Shown here piece after piece: positions 6,695 to 15,137 of a stretch of 19,564 bases of DNA. Position 1 is the stretch's first letter. Every line of letters begins with the position of its first letter. The translations under genes were made by a program, and so were the position numbers. The DNA is from JBLNBU01 sp050260215. Its GTDB lineage: Bacteria > Pseudomonadota > Alphaproteobacteria > Rhodospirillales > Magnetospirillaceae. The notes under the pieces were generated by a model. That model did no database searches, was not told the DNA's origin, and saw only the letters and a program-made list of their open reading frames with translations. The stretch covers positions 1 to 19,564 of the forward strand of contig JBLNBU010000282.1 in assembly GCA_050260215.1 (NCBI GenBank), in the 5' to 3' direction.

Positions 6695-8055
6695 TGTTGC
6701 GGGAACACCATCCGGAATTGAGCTCCGCCGCCATCGGCGTCCTCGACGACCACGCCGCCGCCATGGGCCTGCATGGTGCGCTGGACGATGGCCAGGCCCA
6801 GGCCGGTGCCGGTGCCATGGCGGGCGCTGCGCCAGAACCGCTGGAACACGGCGGTGCGCAGTTCGGTGGGAACGCCCGGCCCGTGGTCGCGGACCATCAG
6901 GGCCGGCGGATCGTCGCCCACCGCCACCAGGACGGTGGTGTCCACCGGGGTGTGCCGCAGCGCGTTCTCCACCAGGTTGCGCAGCGCGTGGAACAGGGCG
7001 TCGGACTGGCCGTGGACCATCACCGGCCGGTCGGGAGCCTCGACCTCGAGCATGCGGCCCGAGCGGATGGCCACCGGCCCCAGATAGGCGGCGACGTCGC
7101 GAGCGATGTCGCCCAGGTCGGCCTGCTCGTTGGGCTGGACCACGAGGGCCTCGGCGCGGGCGATGCGCAGCAGCTGCTCGACCAGATGGGTCATCCCGTC
7201 CAGGTCGCGGCGCAGCCCCTGGGCGGTCTTGCGGTCCGGCAGGGTATCGATGTGGGCGGCCAGCACCGCCAGCGGGGTGCGCAGCTCGTGGGCGGCGTCG
7301 CCGATGAATTCGCGCTGCTGGCGGATGCCCGCCTCGAGCCGGTCGAGCGCATCGTTGACGGCGCGCACCAGCGGCATCACCTCTCGGGGCACGTCGTCGT
7401 GGGGCAGGCGCAGGTCGGCGGTGGCCGGGCCGATGGCCTCGGCCATATCGGACAGGGCGCGCAGCGGCCGGAAGGTGCCGCGGATGGTCAGGATGCTGAC
7501 CGCCAGCAGCACCAGCAGGAAGGGTGCGGTCAACCAGCCGCCTTCCTCGAAGAACTCGCCCAGCAGCGTCTCGGCCAGCACCTGGTAGTCGCTGCCCAGC
7601 CGCACCACCTGGACCACCAGGCGGTGGCCGTCCAGCTGGAAGGGAAGCGCCTCGCCGAAATAGACCGCCGGGCCGGGGCCATCGGGGTTGTACTGGTACA
7701 GCGTGCCCAGCCCGGTCTCGTCCATGCGCATGGGGACGGGCCCGGGATCGGCCCCCCCCGCGATCAGGATGGCGCCGCTGGCGCGGTCGCGCACCGAAAA
7801 GCCGTGCACCCCTTCGGACGCGGCATAGGCCTCGATCAGGCTTGCCGGCAGGTCGATCGTCAAACTGTTGCCGTCGCGGAAACGCACCGCCTGGGCGACC
7901 GTGCGGGCAGCCTCGATCAGCGACTTGTCGCGCAGCGACCCGGTGGTCGACTGGAAGGTCAGCCACAGCCAGCCATAGGCGCAGATAATCGCCGCCAGCG
8001 TGGTGAGGGTCAGGCGCAGGACGATGCGCCCGAGAAGGGAGGGCGGCGCCGTCAC
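6691..8055 (-). CDS. QseC/PmrB-like sensor histidine kinase
   Basis: The 454-residue inner-membrane kinase starts at a GTG overlapping the regulator stop (GTGA). It has TM1 at about 11-33, a periplasmic sensor region of about 140 residues, TM2 at 177-194, a HAMP linker (195-247) and a HisKA domain with His256 in GDAAHELRTPLAVL. The ATPase domain shows HALRNLVENALRHTP, VRDHGPGVP and GTGTGLGLAIVQ. The architecture is that of QseC, PmrB and TctE-type kinases. The periplasmic part has no motif I can name. It ends 53 bp before the hemolysin-family gene, on the same strand. Being transcribed with a biosynthetic set, it may sense the product of that pathway or the condition that calls for it; this is inference. 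Confidence 0.9.
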   Translation of the reverse strand: MTAPPSLLGRIVLRLTLTTLAAIICAYGWLWLTFQSTTGSLRDKSLIEAARTVAQAVRFRDGNSLTIDLPASLIEAYAASEGVHGFSVRDRASGAILIAGGADPGPVPMRMDETGLGTLYQYNPDGPGPAVYFGEALPFQLDGHRLVVQVVRLGSDYQVLAETLLGEFFEEGGWLTAPFLLVLLAVSILTIRGTFRPLRALSDMAEAIGPATADLRLPHDDVPREVMPLVRAVNDALDRLEAGIRQQREFIGDAAHELRTPLAVLAAHIDTLPDRKTAQGLRRDLDGMTHLVEQLLRIARAEALVVQPNEQADLGDIARDVAAYLGPVAIRSGRMLEVEAPDRPVMVHGQSDALFHALRNLVENALRHTPVDTTVLVAVGDDPPALMVRDHGPGVPTELRTAVFQRFWRSARHGTGTGLGLAIVQRTMQAHGGGVVVEDADGGGAQFRMVFPQQ

Positions 8056-8735
8056 GCCCCGCCGTCCGTCTCGGCCAGCATGTAGCCGACCCCGCGCAGG
8101 GTATGGATCTGGACGCCCGAGGCGACCTGGGTCAGGCGCTTGCGCAGGCGCGACATCAGCACCTCGACCGTATTGGACGAGACGTCGTCGTCGAACCCGT
8201 ACAGCCCCTCTTCCAGCGCGCGCTTAGGCACGACCCGGCCGGCGCGGCGCAGCAGCTGTTCCAGCATGTCGGTCTCGCGCCGGGGCACCGAGACCGGGGC
8301 GCCGTCGACCATGACCTCGCGCGAGACCGTGTCCAGGCTGACCCGGCCGCAGGTCAGTTGCACGCCCAGGTTCTCGCCGGGCCGGCGCAGCAGGGCGCGG
8401 ACACGGGCCAGCAGCTCCTCCATGGCGAAGGGCTTGAGCACGTAGTCGTCGGCGCCGGCATTTAGGCCCCGCACCCGGTCGTCGACCCCGTCGCGGGCGG
8501 TCAGCACCAGCACCGGCAGGTGGTGGCCGCGGGCCCGCGCCCGCTTGAGCACGTCCATGCCGTCGCCGTCGGGCAGGCCGAGATCGAGGATGGCCGCCTG
8601 GTACTGCACCGAATCCAATGCCGCCTCGGCGTCGCCGGCGGTGGAAAACGCGTCGACGGCAAAGCCGCCGCCGCGCAGGCCGTGGGCCACCAGTTCGGCC
8701 AGGCGGGGATTGTCCTCGACCAGCAGGATGCGCAC
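8052..8735 (-). CDS. OmpR/QseB-type response regulator
   Basis: The 227-residue protein has a receiver with VEDN (6-9), phospho-acceptor Asp51 in LDLGLPDGDG and Lys101 in VLKPFA. A winged-helix domain follows, with VPRRETDMLEQLLRRAG, SSNTVEVLMSRLRKRL and the terminal LRGVGYML. This is the QseB/PmrA/TctD branch of the OmpR family. The GTG start is supported by GGAGG 8 bp upstream. The gene begins 14 bp after the DUF6134-like gene and overlaps the kinase by 4 bp, so it and the kinase are a cognate pair. Regulators of this type bind tandem half-sites at an 11-bp pitch, exactly the form of the three GTCAG repeats in this window. It is the best candidate for binding them, including upstream of its own operon. 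Confidence 0.92.
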   Translation of the reverse strand: MRILLVEDNPRLAELVAHGLRGGGFAVDAFSTAGDAEAALDSVQYQAAILDLGLPDGDGMDVLKRARARGHHLPVLVLTARDGVDDRVRGLNAGADDYVLKPFAMEELLARVRALLRRPGENLGVQLTCGRVSLDTVSREVMVDGAPVSVPRRETDMLEQLLRRAGRVVPKRALEEGLYGFDDDVSSNTVEVLMSRLRKRLTQVASGVQIHTLRGVGYMLAETDGGA

Positions 8736-8749
8736 TGCCCCAGCCTCCG

Positions 8750-9388
8750 TCAGTTCAGCACGTAGCGGATGTCCGAATCGTCCTTGGCCTTGAAGCGGAC
8801 CTGGACCAGCGTGCCGGCGTCATCGTACCAGAGCTCGCGGGCCAGGTCGCCCGCCATGGCGTAGTGGTGGGCCGGCCGCGCCACCCCATGGACGGCGACG
8901 GTTTCGGGGCCGAGGTCGGTGATCTTCACCGTCATCCCATGGCCGTCCAGGGTGTTCATCAGGCTGGCCTGGGCCACGGTGGCGCGGTTCCACAGGCTGG
9001 CCGGGACAACCCCGGCCGGCAGCCGGCTGGTGGAACCGTCGCCGACCACCTCGAGCCCGCCCGGGGCGGCATGGGCCGCCAGGGTGTGGTGAGTGCCGTC
9101 GTCGTTGGTCTTGGACTCCAGCGTCTCCAGGTGGTCGGCGCGCCAGGTCTCGTGCCCGTGGTGCTCGAACCGGTAGACCGGGATCATGGCGATCTTGACC
9201 ACCACGTTGGTGTCGATGGCGACGTCGAGGCCGTTGGCCTCGGGCCGGAAGCGAACCACGTGGGTACCCACCGGCTCGCCGTTGCGCAGCACGGTGAAGC
9301 TGAGGTCGCCGGGCGTCTCGACGGCGAAGGCGGCGGCCGGCAGGACGGCCAGGGCCAGACCGAACACGGCAGGACGGAAGCGGAGCAT
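8750..9388 (-). CDS. Secreted DUF6134-like protein
   Basis: The 212-residue protein has a clear Sec signal peptide (MLRFRPAVFGLALAVLPAAAFA, cleaved after about residue 22). The mature part is rich in beta strands: GDLSFTVLRNGEPVGTHVVRF, alternating polar/hydrophobic runs, and a C-terminal ELWYDDAGTLVQVRFKAKD. This fits the DUF6134 / DUF3108-like periplasmic proteins, which recall LolA/lipocalin-type half-barrels. The ATG at 9388 was chosen over upstream in-frame starts because it begins the signal peptide and has GAGG 7 bp upstream. It is the first gene of the leftward block, 14 bp before the regulator. A periplasmic carrier or binding protein for a lipid-like ligand would suit the acyl-metabolite genes downstream, but nothing in the sequence proves it. 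Confidence 0.75.
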   Translation of the reverse strand: MLRFRPAVFGLALAVLPAAAFAVETPGDLSFTVLRNGEPVGTHVVRFRPEANGLDVAIDTNVVVKIAMIPVYRFEHHGHETWRADHLETLESKTNDDGTHHTLAAHAAPGGLEVVGDGSTSRLPAGVVPASLWNRATVAQASLMNTLDGHGMTVKITDLGPETVAVHGVARPAHHYAMAGDLARELWYDDAGTLVQVRFKAKDDSDIRYVLN

Positions 9389-9424
9389 GGGTAACCTCGG
9401 CGCGCAAGGGAAACGGATGGCCGC

Positions 9425-9456
9425 ACCTTGCCGCGACCGGCTGACATCAACCTGAC
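9425..9456 (-). promoter_or_regulatory. Direct-repeat operator before the DUF6134/two-component operon (copy 1)
   Basis: On the minus strand GTCAGGTTGATGTCAG (9441-9456) has two exact GTCAG half-sites with starts 11 bp apart. CAAGGT (9425-9430) lies 10 bp downstream in the -10 place, the same spacing as in copies 2 and 3. The repeat ends 52 bp before the DUF6134 start. The pattern suggests positive autoregulation by the regulator at 8052-8735. Confidence 0.5.
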
Positions 9457-9467
9457 GGCGCATCGAG

Positions 9468-9506
9468 TTGATCAAGGTTAAATTAGATATAATTGATATA
9501 CCTCAA
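9468..9506 (+). promoter_or_regulatory. AT-rich divergent promoter with FNR-like half-matches
   Basis: In an otherwise GC-rich window this stretch is mostly A/T. It holds a perfect TATAAT (9488-9493), but no good -35 lies 16-18 bp upstream. Two stretches resemble the FNR/CRP-family site TTGATnnnnATCAA: TTGATATACCTCAA (9493-9506, one mismatch) and TTGATCAAGGTTAA (9468-9481, two mismatches). They may control the rightward small gene, the leftward operon, or both under low oxygen. The matches are imperfect. Confidence 0.35.
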
Positions 9507-9571
9507 TGCACCGCCGGTGCCGGTCACGCCATTAAACAGGCATGCGAGATACCCACTACAAGGACGACACC

Positions 9572-9814
9572 ATGAAACTGGGGATGTTCACCGCGGCCGC
9601 CATCGCCGCCGTCATGGCCTTCGCCACCGCCACCAAGGCCGGCGAGATCGATCAGGTCGCCGCCTCGTTCGACCGCGACATGGTCGACGCCCAGGCGCCC
9701 GCCGTCGCCTCGGCAGAGGAGCGCAAGGCCTGGGAAGTGCTGGTCGCCGAGAAGGTCACGGGCCCGGAGGCCTATATCACCGCCAACCCGCACAAGCAGG
9801 GCGGCGCGGGCTGA
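9572..9814 (+). CDS. Small secreted protein of unknown function
   Basis: From the ATG at 9572 the protein has 80 residues and begins with a Sec signal peptide (MKLGMFTAAAIAAVMAFATATKA), probably cut after residue 23. AGGA lies 6 bp upstream. An in-frame ATG at 9542 would put ten polar residues before the signal, so it is less likely. The mature part is about 57 residues, mostly predicted helix, with DRDMVDAQAP and AEERKAWEVLVAEKVTGPEAYI, and ends in a polar tail HKQGGAG. It has no cysteine or known motif. It is transcribed away from the DUF6134 gene out of a shared AT-rich promoter region and is closed by a strong terminator, so it is monocistronic. Confidence 0.7.
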   Translation: MKLGMFTAAAIAAVMAFATATKAGEIDQVAASFDRDMVDAQAPAVASAEERKAWEVLVAEKVTGPEAYITANPHKQGGAG

Positions 9815-9824
9815 AGCCGCAGAC

Positions 9825-9872
9825 AAAGGGCGGCGTCGGGGAAGCTGGGGGCTTCCCTGCGCCGCCCTTTTT
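9825..9872 (+). terminator. Rho-independent terminator
   Basis: The arms AAAGGGCGGCG (9825-9835) and CGCCGCCCTTT (9860-9870) pair perfectly. Inside them GGGGAAGC and GCTTCCC form a second stem, giving one long hairpin that runs into TTTTT. It lies 10 bp after the stop of the small secreted gene and is the clearest terminator in the window. Confidence 0.9.
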
Positions 9873-9920
9873 GCGCCATCATCCGTCCGCGCGTTCGCTG
9901 CGCCAGACCGGAGGATAGCC

Positions 9921-10193
9921 ATGGACCGCCGCCGCTTCATCGCCACGTCGCTGTTGGGCGGCATCGGCGTCGCCTCCGCCGCCCCGGCGCGGGCCTTCCA
10001 GATGGCCGAATGCAAGGACGACACGGCCGCCTTGGCGTGTCGCACCCTGGCCGAACACGACGAACTGCTGCAGCAAATCGACCGCATGCTGGCCGAAAAG
10101 GGCCTGGACGAGGCCCAGCGCCGCACCGTGCTGGCCAGCGCCAGTTGTCCGTTCTGCGGCCAGTTGCTCGCCCCCGCCCCCGGCCGGTTCTGA
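9921..10193 (+). CDS. Small Tat-exported cysteine protein
   Basis: The 90-residue protein starts MDRRRFIATSLLGGIGVASA, a twin-arginine signal of the RRxFI type, with likely cleavage after APARA. GGAGG lies 7 bp before the ATG. The mature part (about 65 residues) has four cysteines: one in AECKDD, one in LACRTL, and a CPFC pair in SCPFCGQ near the end, separated by a charged helix (LAEHDELLQQIDRMLAEKGLDEAQRRTVLA). Tat export of so short a chain suggests that it folds or binds a metal or cofactor before export, or travels with a partner. CPFC resembles thioredoxin-like or zinc-binding pairs but there is no thioredoxin fold here. It sits between a terminator and the chemoreceptor promoter region. 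Function is unknown. Confidence 0.72.
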   Translation: MDRRRFIATSLLGGIGVASAAPARAFQMAECKDDTAALACRTLAEHDELLQQIDRMLAEKGLDEAQRRTVLASASCPFCGQLLAPAPGRF

Positions 10194-10369
10194 CCAATAT
10201 ACCAGTGGTGGAAAAGCGTACGCAGACCGGCACAGCAATCGCCCAAAAGGTTATGATTGCCGGTATTAATAAACCATAAGAAACAAACTTTTGGCATGAC
10301 TGGCCCATCGCCGGAAGATTATCTTTCGCCGAAAGTCATATCTTTGACACGGACGAAAGTGGGTGCAGC
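10194..10369 (+). other. Intergenic region before the chemoreceptor
   Basis: This 176-bp region is relatively AT-rich, mainly 10245-10350 (for example GGTATTAATAAACCATAAG), and presumably carries the chemoreceptor promoter. I could not find a convincing flagellar sigma-28 (TAAA-N15-GCCGATAA), sigma-54 or sigma-70 pair. A partial palindrome GGAAGATTATCTTTC lies near 10313-10327. No gene or strong terminator is visible. Confidence 0.4.
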
Positions 10370-12367
10370 GTGTTCAGCTTCAAGCTCGGGACCAAGCTCT
10401 ATCTGGCCATGGCGATCCTGGTGGTGGTGGCACTGTCGGTCGGCGGCTCCGGCATCACCACGCTGAGGTCGTACAAGCAGGTCGTCGACGACATGAGCAA
10501 CGTGTCCAAGCGCGCCATCCTGGCCGAGCGGGTCAACGGCCTGGTGCTGGCGGTGGTGATGGATTCGCGCGGCATCTACATGTCGTCGGCGCGTGACGAA
10601 TCCGAGAAATACGCCGTCCCCCTGCTCAAGAACCTGGACCGCCTGCAGGCGACGCTGGGCCAGTGGCGCGACATGGTCCCGCCCGACCGCCGCGAGAAGT
10701 TCGCCCCCGTCGAGGCCGCCACCGAGAAGTTCATCCGCTTCCGCGCCGAACTGGTCCGCCTGTCGCGCGAGGCCACCCTTCCCGAGGCGCGCACCTTCGG
10801 CGACAACGACGCCAACCGGAAGGCCCGCAGCGCGCTCAATGATGAGTTGAAGGCGCTGGGCACCGAGCTCGAGGCCGAGGTCGAGCGGCTGAACAACCTG
10901 GTCGATTCCGAATACGCCCAGCAGATCCGCTTCCTGGTCGCCCTGCTGGTGCTGGGCCTGGGGGCCGGGCTGGCCGCCGCCGCCTTCGTGGTCACCGCCC
11001 ACATCGTCCGCCCGCTGGGGCGCATCACCGCCACCATGAAGGTGGTGGCCGGCGGCGACTACCAGGTGGCGGTTCCACACACCGACTGGCGCGACGAGAT
11101 CGGCATGATGGCCGCCGCGGTGATGATCTTCCAGAAGAACGGCCGCGAGGCCGAACAGCTGCGCCGCGCCCAGGAGGACGAGCGCGCGCGGGCCGAACGC
11201 GACAAGGTCGCTGCCCTGCGCAACATGGCCGACACGGTCGAACAGGAAACCGGCATCGCCGTCGACCGCGTCGCCACCGAAACCAGGCGGATGTCGGGCA
11301 ACGCCGACGACATGGCCGGCTCGGCCCAGGCGGTCGGCCAGAATGCCCAAAGCGTCGCCGCCGCCGCCGCCCAGGCTTTGGCCAACGCCCAGAACGTGGC
11401 CGCCGCCACCGAGGAGCTGTCCTCGGCCATCCAGGAGATCGGCCGCCAGGTATCCACCGCTACCCAGATCACCGGGGCCGCCGTGCGCTCGGCCAAGGGC
11501 GCCGAGGACACTATCACCCACCTGGCCGACGCGGTCGGGCGCATCGGCGAGGTCGCCGGCCTGATCAACGACATCGCGTCGCAGACCAACCTGCTGGCCT
11601 TGAACGCCACCATCGAGGCCGCGCGAGCCGGCGAGGCCGGCAAGGGCTTTGCCGTGGTCGCCAACGAGGTCAAGAACCTGGCTAACCAGACCGCCAAGGC
11701 CACCGAGGACATCTCGCGCCAGATCAGCGACATCCAGGGCACCACGCGGAGCGCGGTGGACGCCGTCAACAACATCACCACCGCCATCCGCGACGTGGAA
11801 TCCATCTCGTCGGCCATTGCCGCCGCCATCGAAGAACAAGGTGCCGCCACCTCCGAGATCGCCCGCAACGTCGCCGAGACCTCGGACGCCGCCAACGAGG
11901 TGTCGCGCCACATCGCCAAGGTCTCCGAGGAAGCCGGCGCCACCGGCGACCGCGCCACCGAGGTGTCGGCCATTGCCGGCGACGTGGCCGGGGCCATCGA
12001 CAACCTACGCCACACCCTGGTCCGGGTGGTGCGCACCGCCACGCCCGAGGCCAACCGCCGCCGCAAGCCCCGCTACCGCATCGACCGGCCGGGCACCTGC
12101 GTGGTCGGCGGCACGAGCCACCCGATCACGATCACCAACGTCTCGGAAGGCGGACTGATGGCCACGGGGCTGCCCGACGGCCTGGCCAAGGGCAGCCGGG
12201 TCGAGGTCAGCGTCGCGGGCGGCGTTTCCCTGACGGCCACGGTCCTGAGCACCGAGAACGAGCGCCTGCACGGCAAGTTCGACCTGGCTGCCGAAACGGG
12301 CAACCGCTGGCGCGACGAACTGGCCCGCCTGACCGCCGGCCTGACCCCGCTGGAGGAGGTGGCGTAG
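10370..12367 (+). CDS. Methyl-accepting chemotaxis protein with C-terminal PilZ domain
   Basis: The 665-residue transmembrane chemoreceptor has TM1 (about 9-28), a mostly helical periplasmic sensor of about 150 residues, TM2 (about 186-208), HAMP (211-263) and a long coiled signalling domain. The kinase-contact tip reads DIASQTNLLALNATIEAARAGE. At 563-655 there is a PilZ domain with both c-di-GMP motifs intact, RRKPR (RxxxR) and NVSEGG (NxSxxG). Azospirillum Tlp1 is a known receptor with this layout, where c-di-GMP tunes chemotaxis. The start is a GTG with only a weak purine run upstream, so expression may be low. No che genes lie nearby, so it is an orphan receptor feeding a distant Che array. 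The ligand is unknown. Confidence 0.92.
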   Translation: MFSFKLGTKLYLAMAILVVVALSVGGSGITTLRSYKQVVDDMSNVSKRAILAERVNGLVLAVVMDSRGIYMSSARDESEKYAVPLLKNLDRLQATLGQWRDMVPPDRREKFAPVEAATEKFIRFRAELVRLSREATLPEARTFGDNDANRKARSALNDELKALGTELEAEVERLNNLVDSEYAQQIRFLVALLVLGLGAGLAAAAFVVTAHIVRPLGRITATMKVVAGGDYQVAVPHTDWRDEIGMMAAAVMIFQKNGREAEQLRRAQEDERARAERDKVAALRNMADTVEQETGIAVDRVATETRRMSGNADDMAGSAQAVGQNAQSVAAAAAQALANAQNVAAATEELSSAIQEIGRQVSTATQITGAAVRSAKGAEDTITHLADAVGRIGEVAGLINDIASQTNLLALNATIEAARAGEAGKGFAVVANEVKNLANQTAKATEDISRQISDIQGTTRSAVDAVNNITTAIRDVESISSAIAAAIEEQGAATSEIARNVAETSDAANEVSRHIAKVSEEAGATGDRATEVSAIAGDVAGAIDNLRHTLVRVVRTATPEANRRRKPRYRIDRPGTCVVGGTSHPITITNVSEGGLMATGLPDGLAKGSRVEVSVAGGVSLTATVLSTENERLHGKFDLAAETGNRWRDELARLTAGLTPLEEVA

Positions 12368-12391
12368 GTCGCCACCTTTCCCGACCGCGGG

Positions 12392-12419
12392 TGGATGGCC
12401 GGGTCAAGCCCGGCCATGA
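12392..12419. repeat. Alphaproteobacterial REP-like inverted repeat
   Basis: ATGGCCGGG-TCAAG-CCCGGCCAT (12395-12417) is a perfect 9-bp stem inside TGGATGGCC...GGCCATGA. The same kind of 'CCGGGTCAAGCCCGG' element is common between genes in many alphaproteobacteria. Here it lies between the convergent chemoreceptor and glgP genes, 25 bp after one stop and 20 bp before the other. It may act as a bidirectional terminator or transcript stabiliser. Confidence 0.75.
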
Positions 12420-12438
12420 AGGCCAAGGAGGACGCCCC

Positions 12439-14961
<2,523 letters not shown>

Positions 14962-15137
14962 GTCGATCCGCTCCCTGGCGGGGTCGGCCAGCCGATGCCC
15001 GGCCCGACCCTTACCGATATATGGGGGAACGCGTGCGCCTCGTCCCCGGCCGCAGCAAGCGGCGGGTGCGCCATCCCCCTTTTCCCGTCGGAGGACAGTA
15101 TATTAGCATTTAGTAGTAAAGGGCCAGAGGGGATCCC
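14962..15137 (-). promoter_or_regulatory. Probable glgP promoter region
   Basis: This 176-bp gap separates the adaptor stop from the glgP start. Its far part (15099-15121) is an AT-rich island reading, on the minus strand, TTTACTACTAAATGCTAATA then TACTG. It contains TATACT and TAATAT as possible -10 boxes but no well-spaced -35. The rest is GC-rich, with no hairpin-plus-T-tract terminator for the adaptor gene. A promoter here is inferred from position and base composition only. Confidence 0.35.

Noticed and set aside
10194..10369. Sigma-28 or sigma-54 promoter for the chemoreceptor
   Set aside because: No stretch keeps both elements with the right spacing.
12073..12426. Leftward frame starting MAFMAGLDPAIH
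   Set aside because: The peptide MAGLDPAIH is the familiar spurious translation of the REP-like repeat at 12392-12419, running antisense into the chemoreceptor gene.
15119..15137. GAGGGGATCCCTC palindrome-like sequence after the adaptor gene as a terminator
   Set aside because: The symmetry is centred with no loop and no T-tract, so it cannot form a normal terminator hairpin.
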